A DNA stretch of 64,000 nt. It comes from Enterococcus raffinosus. Its GTDB lineage: Bacteria > Bacillota > Bacilli > Lactobacillales > Enterococcaceae. Shown one piece after another: positions 34,785 through 44,800 of the stretch. The stretch's first letter is position 1, and each line of letters opens with the position of its first letter. Position numbers and translations under genes: made by a program. The notes under the pieces are model-generated. The model had not been told where the DNA came from. It made no database searches and saw only the letters and a program-made list of their open reading frames with translations. The stretch covers positions 62,001 through 126,000 of the forward strand of contig NZ_JAHLOS010000002.1 in assembly GCF_018917525.1 (NCBI RefSeq), read 5' to 3'.

Positions 34785-35684
34785 TCAATAAGCAATCAAC
34801 GTCACTGCTTTTCGAAATTCTTCGATTAAGTGGGCCTCTTTATAAGCGGCAAATTCCGCTTGATACTTATTCAATAGGCTCCGCATTTTCATGGGAATAA
34901 AGACTTCTGCTAATTGATTGTCCAAAACGAAATCCCGTGTGATTCCCCATTCATAATAATACCCTAATGGCCGACAGCTATAGGTCGTTCCTTGAATCTT
35001 TTGATCAGTAAAGCGCCGATGAGTATGTCCAAACACGACCTGCTGAATATTGGAATATTGATCCAATAATTCTCCTAAACCCTGAGAACCTAAAAAAGCG
35101 TTCAATTTATTCCAAATCTGATATTTTCCGTTGAGGTGCACGATAAATTCTTCCTTCGGCACAAAATGCGTTGCTAAGATAATTTGATATTTTTTTTGCT
35201 CCAAATCATCTAATACAGTGCGCAATTGGCTTAAGATGGCTTGATCCACCGTCTGATCATCAGAGAAGCGTTCAATAATTCGATCGAACCAATAAATATT
35301 CTTGATCGAACGAATTTGCTGCGGATCCCTAAGCTCAGAAAAGCCATAATCGTACCAGCCATTAAAGCCTAATAATACGGTTTGCTGATTCAACGGTACA
35401 TAGCGTAAATTCAGAAAATGGCTGTCAGGATAATGCTCAATCATCTGCTCTCCTTTAACATTTCCCATCTCATGATTTCCTAAATTAAAGGTTGTTGGCA
35501 GCCCACGTGAGCGAAAAAAATGATTAATCGCTAGTGTCTGGTCGATCTTATTTGCCGTATCACCAGCAAAGTGTAAGCGGGTTGCTCCATATTCCTGCAA
35601 CAGCTCAAAAAGCTCGGTCAACTCTGACTCGCCAAGGTGATTGATATCGGCATGTAAATCTGTGATCACCGCTAATTTTCCCAT
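34785..35684 (-). CDS. Calcineurin-like metallophosphoesterase
   Basis: This 299 aa protein has the metallophosphoesterase metal motifs: TDLHADI near the N-terminus (D-x-H), FAGDTAN (GD), NLGNHEMG (GNH[E/D]), ATHFVPKEE and FGHTHRR (GHxH). It is cytoplasmic. The frame extends to 35717, but AAGGAGG precedes the ATG at 35684. It heads the operon with the polytopic membrane protein and the DUF188 protein and is divergent from the 133 aa gene. The substrate could be a nucleotide or a phosphoprotein; nothing decides it. Confidence 0.87.
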   Translation of the reverse strand: MGKLAVITDLHADINHLGESELTELFELLQEYGATRLHFAGDTANKIDQTLAINHFFRSRGLPTTFNLGNHEMGNVKGEQMIEHYPDSHFLNLRYVPLNQQTVLLGFNGWYDYGFSELRDPQQIRSIKNIYWFDRIIERFSDDQTVDQAILSQLRTVLDDLEQKKYQIILATHFVPKEEFIVHLNGKYQIWNKLNAFLGSQGLGELLDQYSNIQQVVFGHTHRRFTDQKIQGTTYSCRPLGYYYEWGITRDFVLDNQLAEVFIPMKMRSLLNKYQAEFAAYKEAHLIEEFRKAVTLIAY

Positions 35685-35777
35685 CTCACAGCCTCCTTCT
35701 TGGTCTACTTTACACAACTCACCACAATAATGCGAGTCAAAAGCTGAAATGTTGATTTGGAAATTTTATGTCTGTGC

Positions 35778-35783
35778 TATACT
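35778..35783 (+). promoter_or_regulatory. Extended -10 element upstream of the 133 aa gene
   Basis: TGC-TATACT lies about 90 bases before the start codon. Only poor -35 matches exist (TTGGAA at 15 bp, TTGATT at 20 bp). Confidence 0.35.
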
Positions 35784-35871
35784 TAAATAAGAGAAATTAT
35801 TCAAACTGTTTATTTACAAGTTTTATTAAACAGATTTATTTTTTCTGGAAGACAAAAAGGAGGGGATCTAA

Positions 35872-36273
35872 ATGGTTACTTATCACAATTTGCAAACTGA
35901 TTTATTGCAAGCGCTTGATCTGCACATTGATATTTTAAAGGAAGTTGATGATATCGAAAGAGAAGAACTACCAGGCTTCTTATTTATGATGCGAAGTTTA
36001 GGTTTCATGCTTGATCGCGCGGCGCTAGTATTGGCTAGCGGTGATGATGAAGAGATGTATTATATGATGTTCCAATACTACAGCCTGCTGAAGGAATTGA
36101 AATTCAATCTAGCTATGAACTTTCCCCACGCGAAGATCCAAGGCGAACCCCTGATTGATACCGTCAATCGCTTCCCCGATAATTACGAAAAAGAAATGAA
36201 AACTTGGTGGGAAGAAAAGACTGGCCTGACGGTCGAAGAGACAAAACAAACAATCGAGCTGGAAGAGCTCTAA
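35872..36273 (+). CDS. Hypothetical protein, 133 aa
   Basis: I do not recognise this protein. It is acidic, predicted almost wholly helical and soluble, with no signal peptide. Conserved-looking features are a hydrophobic helix FLFMMRSLGFMLDRAALVL and an aromatic stretch YYMMFQYYSLL. A strong AAGGAGGGG Shine-Dalgarno precedes the ATG. It lies 46 bp upstream of the LOG-family gene and is probably co-transcribed with it. Confidence 0.75.
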   Translation: MVTYHNLQTDLLQALDLHIDILKEVDDIEREELPGFLFMMRSLGFMLDRAALVLASGDDEEMYYMMFQYYSLLKELKFNLAMNFPHAKIQGEPLIDTVNRFPDNYEKEMKTWWEEKTGLTVEETKQTIELEEL

Positions 36274-36319
36274 TTTCACCCGAATAAACGGATTCTTAAA
36301 TCCAATAGGAGGCGATCAT

Positions 36320-36865
36320 ATGCGCATCGCTGTATACTGCGGTGCTCACCTTGGAGCAGATCCTGCCTACCTAGCGGCCGCAAAGGAATTAGGACAATGG
36401 ATCGTCGAAAATAATCACGAGCTCATCTATGGTGGCAGTAGACTAGGCTTAATGGGCGCAGTAGCTGATATGGTCTTGGCTGGGAATAGAAAAGTGATTG
36501 GCATCATGCCAAAATTTTTACAAGATACCGAACGTATACACACTGGACTAACAGAAATGATTACTGTTAACGACTTGGATGAACGCAAAAAGGCCTTGAT
36601 GCAGCATAGCGATGTTTGTCTGGCATTACCAGGCGGTGTGGGAACTCTCGAAGAAATCAGTGAAGCCTTTTCGTGGGCACGAGTTGGACAGAATAATAAT
36701 CCCTGTATTTTCTTTGATGTAAAAAACTACTATCAGCTGTTGCAGGCATTTTTTGATCAGATGGTGGAGCAAGCCTTTTTATCAAAGGAGGATCGGCAGT
36801 TGGTTTTATTTTCTGATTCATTGTCAGCGATTGATACATTCATTCACAACTATTATGCAAAATAA
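36320..36865 (+). CDS. LOG/TIGR00730 family phosphoribohydrolase
   Basis: This 181 aa protein belongs to the LOG (Lonely Guy) family of nucleoside-5'-monophosphate phosphoribohydrolases, often annotated as lysine decarboxylase by mistake. The family motif PGGVGTLEE is present near residue 97, preceded by GGSRLGLMG. The length is typical. AGGAGG lies eight bases before the ATG. In bacteria these enzymes release adenine-type bases from nucleotides; the physiological role in this organism is not known. The last gene before a bidirectional terminator. Confidence 0.9.
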   Translation: MRIAVYCGAHLGADPAYLAAAKELGQWIVENNHELIYGGSRLGLMGAVADMVLAGNRKVIGIMPKFLQDTERIHTGLTEMITVNDLDERKKALMQHSDVCLALPGGVGTLEEISEAFSWARVGQNNNPCIFFDVKNYYQLLQAFFDQMVEQAFLSKEDRQLVLFSDSLSAIDTFIHNYYAK

Positions 36866-36902
36866 ATCCACGTTGCCAATGCAGCGTGGATTTATTTTTT
36901 TT
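36860..36902. terminator. Bidirectional intrinsic terminator
   Basis: A 13-bp outer stem (36860-36872 with 36884-36896) plus inner TGC/GCA pairing is followed by a T-run. It is shared by the LOG gene and convergent gshF. Confidence 0.85.
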
Positions 36903-39162
36903 AGATTGTCATTTCAGGATATAAGAAACGTAGCACATCCAGTGTTAAACGCCGACTCTTCCCAGCATAGGGATAGATATGCATGTGCATCATCGGATTA
37001 AAATTCGCTTCGATAATTCCATAATCCTCGTGTGTCTCATAGGGCTTGTCCTTATCAGGGATGATCAAATCAATACCGCTGATGCTGGCGCCTAGTACTT
37101 CTACCGCATCAATCGCCAGCTGCTTATAGCTTTCATGAATATCATCCGTAACATCAATAGAGTCTCCGCCGGTGGATACATTTGAATTTTCTCTCAAGAA
37201 GACCTGTTGACCTTTTTCAGGAATGCTGTCGATTCGCAACCCTTGCTCTTTCAACATCAATTGCTCCAAATCACCCAATTGGATTTTCTCTAATGGTGAC
37301 CGGTGATTCATCCCTCGTAAAGGATTATCATTCTTTTCAGCAACTAATTCTTCGATTGAACGTTCACCATCACCAATGACATTCGCCGGTGTTCGCAATA
37401 ATACGGCCTTTACCTGATGGTCGATCACAAAGAAGCGGTATTCTGTTCCTGGCAGAAATTCTTCAATGATGATGTCATCGTCTTCTGCAAAAGCCAATGC
37501 CAAGCCTGCGTTGAAATCGGTTATTGACGTTTCACCTTTAAAGATCGTGATGCCTAAGCCATAATTTGTTGATTTTGGTTTAATGACAAACGCTTTTTGA
37601 GCAAATCGCGGATAGGCCTTCTTCGCGTCATCCATCGAACCAAACGTTTCACCATCTGGCACACGGAAACCTGCTCGAGCCAGTACGATTTTAGTAACTG
37701 TTTTATTCGCCATCAATAATGGCGCAATGTAGGTGTCTTTACTAGTCATATTGCCGTTTTTGACAAATTCCTGATGATCATCGTGCTGCAGCTTCACAAA
37801 TTGATCCTGCCGATCCAGCACTTCTGTCTCGATACCCTTTTGAATCGCATCGAACAATAAATTCTGTGTCGATAGTTCCATTTCTTGGAATCCGGCCAAT
37901 TGATACGGATGTGCCCAAGCCTGTTGATAAAACTTGCGACCCAATTCCGTTGCTACAGCCGCTTGCCCTTCTGCTTCATCCAAGGCCAATATTCTTGCAG
38001 CCAGTGTTTCTTCCGGATGATCTAGCCAAGCTTGATAATTCTTCAGCAGGTCGGCACCTTCTATTTCTAATTCTTCCACCATTTGCAGCATTTCAGCAAA
38101 AATCGCTTTTCCTTCTGTTAAATAGGCCGTTGCTTTTACAGGATGCTCTAAAGAAACCGCATCACTAATGCGATTGCCTTCAGCTACCCATTCATCTGCT
38201 TGTAATTTTTCGTCTGTCCATAGTAAATATAGCATGAACAAATGAATGAATTCAATCTCAGCTGCATCAATTCCGACCCGATCAAAAGGATTTAAATCGA
38301 TATTGCGTAACTCCACATAGCGAATCCCCGTATGAAATAAATCTGCAACCTTTTTACCGCCTCGCATGCGGATTGGTGCGTAAAATTCTTTTTCTTCCGA
38401 CAAACGACCTAAGGCGACATTCTCAGCGAGATCTTCACTATACCTTGATAGGGTTTCATAAGAGACCTGAACGTCTGGCTTGTTCACATACCCATAATGA
38501 CTGGTGCGAATACTACGGACAGGTTCCTTCGGACGGTCTTCATCATCAAAATAGCGCGCTTCACTTAGTGGGCTTGCACCAAATAAATAGGTCAGCAGCC
38601 AGCGATAACGCAAAAAATTACGAGCGATCTTCATATATAAACGAGTCTTGAAGTCCTCCGTCGAAACTTCTTCCTCGCACACTAAATGCAATTGCTGAAT
38701 TAAATCTAAGCCATATTCAAAATTGAAATGGATTCCGCTTACCATTTGCTTCCGCTTGCCGTATTCACGAGCTAGATACCGACGATACAAAACATCCGCA
38801 TGTCGCTCTAATTTTGCAATTTGAATATCTCCCTCATTTTCCGGAAGTGCTGGCGGCATGGAGAACGGCCACATCATCTCGTCTTTTGGCATGCTTCGTT
38901 GCGCCACATCATGGATCGCCTCTAAATAAGCCAATACTTCGTCAACAGACTCAGTGACTGGCGTGATCAACTCTAATTGTGTTTCAGAAAAATCCGTTTG
39001 AATATAAGGATGAAAGCTCCGATTTCCTACAGATGCCGGATGATCTGTCTCTACAAGATCCCCATCTAAAGTCACTCGTTGACTTTCCTTTTCGATTCCA
39101 TAACGCGCTTGCAGTAAAAAAGGCTTAACCTTTTCTTGTGCCATCATTTTTTTTGTATTCAT
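36901..39162 (-). CDS. gshF: Bifunctional glutamate-cysteine ligase/glutathione synthetase
   Basis: GshF (753 aa) makes glutathione in one polypeptide. The N-terminal two thirds (about 1-480) is a gamma-glutamylcysteine ligase, recognised by GIEKESQRV, FSETQLELITP and the RYVELRNIDLNPFD segment. The C-terminal 250 residues form an ATP-grasp domain with FVIKPKSTNYGLGI, EEFLPGTEYRFFV and IIEANFNPMMHMH. The length matches Streptococcus/Enterococcus GshF. The ATG at 39162 follows GGGAGGG by ten bases. It is monocistronic; a TATAAT lies about 25 bases upstream but the -35 is poor. Confidence 0.95.
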   Translation of the reverse strand: MNTKKMMAQEKVKPFLLQARYGIEKESQRVTLDGDLVETDHPASVGNRSFHPYIQTDFSETQLELITPVTESVDEVLAYLEAIHDVAQRSMPKDEMMWPFSMPPALPENEGDIQIAKLERHADVLYRRYLAREYGKRKQMVSGIHFNFEYGLDLIQQLHLVCEEEVSTEDFKTRLYMKIARNFLRYRWLLTYLFGASPLSEARYFDDEDRPKEPVRSIRTSHYGYVNKPDVQVSYETLSRYSEDLAENVALGRLSEEKEFYAPIRMRGGKKVADLFHTGIRYVELRNIDLNPFDRVGIDAAEIEFIHLFMLYLLWTDEKLQADEWVAEGNRISDAVSLEHPVKATAYLTEGKAIFAEMLQMVEELEIEGADLLKNYQAWLDHPEETLAARILALDEAEGQAAVATELGRKFYQQAWAHPYQLAGFQEMELSTQNLLFDAIQKGIETEVLDRQDQFVKLQHDDHQEFVKNGNMTSKDTYIAPLLMANKTVTKIVLARAGFRVPDGETFGSMDDAKKAYPRFAQKAFVIKPKSTNYGLGITIFKGETSITDFNAGLALAFAEDDDIIIEEFLPGTEYRFFVIDHQVKAVLLRTPANVIGDGERSIEELVAEKNDNPLRGMNHRSPLEKIQLGDLEQLMLKEQGLRIDSIPEKGQQVFLRENSNVSTGGDSIDVTDDIHESYKQLAIDAVEVLGASISGIDLIIPDKDKPYETHEDYGIIEANFNPMMHMHIYPYAGKSRRLTLDVLRFLYPEMTI

Positions 39163-39334
39163 TTGTCCATAGCCCTCCCAGCTACATTATATAGAAGTAT
39201 ATCCAGAAACAGAACGGAAATGCTTGAAAAAGAGATAGTATTTAAGATGAAAATATGATTAAATAATAATAACAAAAAGATTAATTAAAAAAATCATTTT
39301 ACGTTTTTTATTAAAAGGAATGGAGGCCTAGCTT

Positions 39335-39532
39335 ATGCAGGAAAAAAATCAACCAATGATAAACGATCCCTCTCATCTAAGTCAGAAGAATGAGTCCAAA
39401 GAATTTGTAATGTTGCGCCCACATCGTCAACACCAATTTCATTGCGACGATATCCAGAAGATAATGGACGCGAATGCACGGCAAAACAAGGTCAGTCTAC
39501 ACGTTCCACCTTACTTTCAAGAAAAGCACTAA
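39335..39532 (+). CDS. Small hypothetical protein, 65 aa
   Basis: A small forward frame lies alone between divergent gshF and the ftsY terminator. Its support is a good AATGGAGG Shine-Dalgarno eight bases before the ATG and a following terminator in the same direction. The protein is polar, rich in Gln, His, Asn and Lys, with no membrane helix. I do not recognise it. Coding status is probable, not certain. Confidence 0.5.
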   Translation: MQEKNQPMINDPSHLSQKNESKEFVMLRPHRQHQFHCDDIQKIMDANARQNKVSLHVPPYFQEKH

Positions 39533-39591
39533 CTCATTTTGCTAAACAGCTAATCATCATTTGTAACTAACATCTATACTTTAAAAATGGT

Positions 39592-39630
39592 AAAAAGAAC
39601 TGTTGAGTCTACCTCAACAGTTCTTTTTTT
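39592..39630. terminator. Bidirectional intrinsic terminator
   Basis: A 16-bp perfect stem (39592-39607 with 39613-39628, loop TCTAC) is followed by T on both sides. It ends both the 65 aa gene and ftsY. Confidence 0.88.
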
Positions 39631-40987
39631 ACTCTTCTTGCAATAATCCTTTAAACAGGCCGACTGCGAAATCATTTGGGTTAAAAGCTTCCAGATCATT
39701 TAAACCTTCACCTAGACCTACTAATTTAACAGGCAAATGCAATTCATTACGAATTGCCAAAACAATACCGCCCTTTGCTGTGCCATCCAATTTCGTCAAG
39801 ACCAAACCAGTAACGTCCGTTGTTTCTTTAAATTGTCGTGCTTGAACTAGCGCATTTTGTCCTGTCGTCGCGTCTACGACCAGTAACACTTCATGAGGAG
39901 CTGATGGAAACTCTCTTTGAATGACGCGTTTGATTTTCTCCAGCTCGTTCATTAAATTGACTTTATTCTGTAATCGTCCTGCAGTATCAATCAGCAGAAT
40001 ATCATAATTTTCATTCTTAGCTTTATCAACGGCATCAAATACTACAGCTGCTGGATCACCACCGGCATTGCCGCGAACAACCTCAACACCTGAACGCTGT
40101 CCCCAAACAACTAATTGATCGATCGCACCTGCACGGAACGTATCCGCTGCAGCCAGTAAGACTTTCTTGCCTTCGTTTTTGTATTGGTTCGCTAATTTTC
40201 CGATACTGGTAGTTTTCCCAGTCCCATTCACACCCACGAATAGAATCACACTCAATCCGTCGTTTTGCAGATTAATTGCATTATTCTCGTTGATGCCTTC
40301 CGCTTCATAAATATCGACCAATTTCTCAATGATGACATTTTGAACTTGCGACGGTTTCTTAGCATTTTTCAGCTTAACCTCTTGCCGCAATGAATCCGTT
40401 AGTTTGATAGCAGTATCAAAACCAACATCGGCACCGATCAAGGTTTCTTCCAAATCTTCGAAGAAATCCTCATCCACTCGGCGGAAACGAGCAAATAACT
40501 CATTCATTCGTTCGCCAAATGATTTTCGAGTCTTCTCTAGACCTTTGTCGTATTTCTCTTGAACGGTTTCTTCCGGTTGCTCAGGTTCAGCAGGAACTAT
40601 GTTTTCCGGTTCTGACGCTATAACTTCTATCGTTTCAGATTCTGTTTTCGGTTCTATAGGTGTGGATTCAATTTCTGTCTGTTCAACCTGTGCTTCTTCG
40701 CTGCCAATTGCTGAATCGACGGGCTCTTCTTTTACTTCTGATTCTTGTGTGGGCATTTCTTGCGGTGGAAGCTCCATTGATTCCTCGGTCTGCTCAGACG
40801 TTTCTTCCGCTTCCTCATCTGTATCAACAGTGGATTCTTCACTGCTTGATGTTTCTACTACTTCCTCTGTTTCTACCTCATCGCCGTTCTCGGAGGCTGA
40901 TTGATCTTTAACGACTTCTTCTTGCTTTTCAGGTTCTTCATTCTGTTCACCACTAAAGGCTTTTTTTATGCGGTCAAATAATCCCAT
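39629..40987 (-). CDS. ftsY: Signal recognition particle receptor FtsY
   Basis: FtsY (452 aa) is the SRP receptor that docks ribosome-nascent chains to the translocon at the membrane. The NG GTPase domain occupies about 145-452: GVNGTGKTT (252-260), DTFRAGA, DTAGR and TKLDGTAKGG. The first 145 residues are a very acidic Glu/Ser/Thr/Val-rich A domain after a basic amphipathic start (MGLFDRIKKAF), suited to membrane contact. AAGGGGG precedes the ATG. It is the last gene of the rnc-smc-HAD-ftsY operon, an arrangement common in Lactobacillales. Confidence 0.95.
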   Translation of the reverse strand: MGLFDRIKKAFSGEQNEEPEKQEEVVKDQSASENGDEVETEEVVETSSSEESTVDTDEEAEETSEQTEESMELPPQEMPTQESEVKEEPVDSAIGSEEAQVEQTEIESTPIEPKTESETIEVIASEPENIVPAEPEQPEETVQEKYDKGLEKTRKSFGERMNELFARFRRVDEDFFEDLEETLIGADVGFDTAIKLTDSLRQEVKLKNAKKPSQVQNVIIEKLVDIYEAEGINENNAINLQNDGLSVILFVGVNGTGKTTSIGKLANQYKNEGKKVLLAAADTFRAGAIDQLVVWGQRSGVEVVRGNAGGDPAAVVFDAVDKAKNENYDILLIDTAGRLQNKVNLMNELEKIKRVIQREFPSAPHEVLLVVDATTGQNALVQARQFKETTDVTGLVLTKLDGTAKGGIVLAIRNELHLPVKLVGLGEGLNDLEAFNPNDFAVGLFKGLLQEE

Positions 40988-40999
40988 GTAAAATCCCCC

Positions 41000-41815
41000 T
41001 TATTTCAATTCATCGAATACGAATTTTTGAATGGCATGTGCCACCCCATCCGCTTGATTCGTTCTAGTGACAAAATTGGCCGCCGATTTAACGCCGTCAG
41101 TAGCATTTTCCATCGCTACTCCCATACCAGCGTAATTGATCATGGATAAGTCATTGGCTTCATCACCTAAGGCCATCATTTCATTCGCTGCAATCCCAAG
41201 ATGCTCCCCTAAAACAGAAAGACCAAAGGCTTTGGTCACACCTTTTGGCATAAACTCTAGTAAATTTGGCCGTGTTTTAAATATCTCAAAGCGCTCATAT
41301 TCTTCTGCTGGGATCAACGCCATCTGCTGATCTAAATAATCCACATCCACAGCTGAGACAACTTTATTGTATAACGCGTCCTCTTTTAGTGCTTCTATTG
41401 TTTTCGAAACATAGGTCAAAGCCTTGTTCATCGTTGGATAGATTGAAGGATGAGCTGCTGCTGTCTCAAGCTGAAAGCATAAGGCATCTGATAAAACATC
41501 CATCGGTAAATCAATTTTTTCTAACAGCTGATGAATATGTTTTACATCTGCCAAATCCATTGCTGTTTTACCTAAAATCTCACCGGTATTGGTCTGGATC
41601 AACCCGCCGTTGAAAGTAATCGAGTAATCATCTGCATCAAGCAAGTTTAGCTCTGCTAAGTAATCCTTGATAGCGATCAAAGGGCGGCCTGTACAGATCA
41701 CAATCTTTACACCGCGAGCTTTCGCTTTTGCCAATATTTCTTTATTTGTATCGGAGATTGTTTTAGCATCCGTCAATAGCGTGCCATCCAAGTCAATAGC
41801 GATTAATTTTATCAT
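41000..41815 (-). CDS. Cof-type HAD-superfamily phosphatase
   Basis: This 271 aa cytoplasmic HAD phosphatase of subclass IIB (Cof type) has motif I IDLDGTLL (Asp8, Asp10), motif II CTGRP, and motif IV GDEANDLSMI. A conserved cap domain lies between. Related enzymes such as YidA act on sugar phosphates; the substrate here is not known. Its ATG overlaps the smc stop by four bases (ATGA), so it is translationally coupled to smc, and ftsY follows after 12 bp. Confidence 0.9.
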   Translation of the reverse strand: MIKLIAIDLDGTLLTDAKTISDTNKEILAKAKARGVKIVICTGRPLIAIKDYLAELNLLDADDYSITFNGGLIQTNTGEILGKTAMDLADVKHIHQLLEKIDLPMDVLSDALCFQLETAAAHPSIYPTMNKALTYVSKTIEALKEDALYNKVVSAVDVDYLDQQMALIPAEEYERFEIFKTRPNLLEFMPKGVTKAFGLSVLGEHLGIAANEMMALGDEANDLSMINYAGMGVAMENATDGVKSAANFVTRTNQADGVAHAIQKFVFDELK

Positions 41816-44800
41816 TTCCGAAGTTCCCCTTCCTTCACTTGAAATTTCCCATCTTCCTTCACTTCTTCAAGGCGCACTGAAATAATTTTCGAGACGCCGG
41901 ATTCTTGCATTGTGACACCATAAAGCACATCTGCTGCTTCCATCGTTCCTTTACGGTGAGTAACCACAATAAATTGTGTATCGTTTTGAAAAGCACTCAG
42001 ATAGCGACCAAAACGGGCAACATTTGCTTCATCCAACGCCGCTTCGACTTCGTCTAACACACAGAACGGGACGGGACGGACTTGGATGATCGAGAATAGT
42101 AACGCAATCGCCGTCAATGCCCGTTCACCACCAGAAAGTAGGGATAAACTTTGCAGTTTTTTACCTGGAGGTTGGGCTTCGATTTCGATCCCGGTATTCA
42201 ATAAATCATCAGGGTCTGTCAATACTAATTCCGCTCGACCACCGCCAAACATATTCGGAAAAACGACATTGAATTTTTCACGTATTGCTTGGAAGGTTGT
42301 ATAAAAACGAGTTTTAACTTCGTCATCCATCTCATCCATCGTTTCAAACAGCTGATCCTTCGCTGATAATAGGTCATCACGCTGGGTGGTCAAAAAATCA
42401 TAACGTTCTTCCACTTGCTGGTATTGTTCGATGGCATTTAGGTTGACTGGTCCAAGTTTTTCAATAGCTTGCTTCAAGCGACTAACTTCCGTTTGCGCAA
42501 CCTGCTGATCAATTTCAGGATCTGCCTGTGCTTCCGCACCTTCAAAAGTCAAACTATATTCTTCTTGCAAATACGCCAAAGCATTATCCAGTTTCAACTC
42601 GTAACGATTTTTTTGGACATCTGCTTGTGATTGACGTGCTAATAACTGCTTCTGCTCGCGATTGGCTTCAGTCAACTCACTATCTGCTTGATCCACTTGC
42701 TGCTGCAGACTTTGCCGCATTTCTTTCCAAACAGCCAGTTGCTCCCGCAAATGTTCCCGTGCTGTAGCTAATTCTGTCAAACGCTGGGTTAGACTTTCTT
42801 CTGATTCTTCATGATCCGATGAATCACTTGAAAGTGCTAGTAATTGATTTTCTAAGTTTACAATCTGATTCGTCAACTCGTTAATCTGTTCTTCAAAACC
42901 TAGTGCTTGCCGGTCTAAATACAACAGCCGTTCATCTAATACTGCATAGTCCGCCTGTAAGCGACTCAACTCTGCATTAATACTGGCACGCTTTTCTTCT
43001 AGCTGGTCGCTCTCTTCATTAAGCTGTTGGATTTCTTGATTAATCTTATCTTGCTGGGTTTTCAATTCGACTTGCTTAAACTCCAGCGTTTCTTTTTGTA
43101 CTTGATAATCATTCAAGAAGCTTTCCAGCTCTTTCGCTTCATAAGAAAACAAGCTCTGTTCCTTTTGCAAACGTGTTAATTCCGTTGCAACACGTTCTTC
43201 ACTACTTTGCGCTTCTTGATATGCCAACCGCGTCTGTTCACCTTGTGTTCGCAGTGTTTCTAAGCTTTCCGTCTGATCCGCAACCTTTGCTTGCAAATCA
43301 CGGACAAATGCTTCTTTTGCCTGTAACGCCTGATTGATTTCTTCATAACGTTTGGTCCATTCAGCTAATTCGTGTCCTTGATTAAACAAATTCCCACGAT
43401 TTCCTTGCTTTGTAGCACCACCTGTCATGGAACCACCGGCATTCATCACATCTCCATCTAAGGAAACCACACGAACTTGGTATCGCAGTTGACGAGCAAG
43501 CTGATTGGCACTATCAAGATCTCGAGCGATAACGATCGCACCTAACAGATTTTGCATAACAGGAGCAACATTTTCTGAAAAAGAAACCAGTTCACTGGCA
43601 ATACCTAAAAAGCCGTCTACATCTTTGATTGCTTGATAGTGATGAGCCCCTAAACTACGTTGTTTAATCGTTGTTAACGGTAGAAAGGTGCCACGCCCGC
43701 TACGTTGTTTTTTCAAGAAGGTGATTCCCTGACGTGCATCCTTCTCATTTTCTACGATAATGTGCTGGGCCGATGCTCCTAAGGCCGTTTCGATCGCCAA
43801 TGTATACTTTTCTGGAACCTCAATCAGTTCTGCTACTGCACCGACGATCCCGCTTAATTGTTCTTTGTGCTGTAAAACGCTGCGGACACCTTGATAAAAG
43901 CCGCTATAATTTTCCTGAATCTCTTGCAGGCTTTTTTGTCGCGCACGTGCTTGTTGAACCTGACTCATCATGTCATACATTAACTGCTGTTCTTTTTGCA
44001 ATTGCTGCTGTGCCGCATTTTTTTCTTCTACTAAGCGACGATAGGTTTCTTGTTCTTCCGTCAACTGAGCTTCAAGCGTTTTAGTTTTCGTCTGCGCTGC
44101 ACTCTGCTGCTCCGTCAATTCTTCTAGTTGATCTCGCAACGCTTCAAAGCGTGTCACGCTCTGTTGGTTCTTAGCAGTCTCTTGTGTGTATTGCCGTTCT
44201 AAATACTTTAATTCATTGCTGACATTTGCAGATTCTTGCATCAATTCAACATAAGTACCCCGCAAATCCTCCAAGAGTTCCTTTGGTGATTTTTTATATT
44301 TTTCCGCTTCATTCGTCAACTGCTGAATTTTTTCTTCTAAAGCGATCTTTTCAGTTTGCTTCAACGCCTGTTGCGCTTGAACTTCCTGTAAATTCGCTTG
44401 TGCATCGTCTTTTTTCTTACGTTGCTCATTCAAAGTTTCACGATATTCAGCGCTGGTCTTTTGCGTATTCTTTGAGCGTTCGCTTAATAATGCTTTTTGC
44501 CCTTCAGCCTGCTTCAACGCCTCGGATAAATGCAGCAATTGCTGCTGCCCAGTTTCCAGTTGCTCATCCAATGAACCGCGCTTTTCTCTCAACGTGCCTA
44601 ACTGCTGTTCTGTTTGCTGGATAAAACGGCTTTTTTCTTCGACTGTTTTGGAGAGCTCTTCAAAATCTGTCTTCGCTGATTCCCAAGAATCGCGTGTCTG
44701 TTTAATCTTTGCAACTGTTAAACTGACATCCGTCACCGTTAATTCCTTTTTAAGCGCCAAAAACTCCTTGGCTGCTTCGCTTTGTGCAGCTAAAGGAGTC

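Noticed and set aside
40599-40904. 101 aa Ser/Thr-rich forward frame opposite the ftsY N-terminus
   Set aside because: Its composition is the antisense image of the Glu/Ser-rich A domain of FtsY; there is no start signal.
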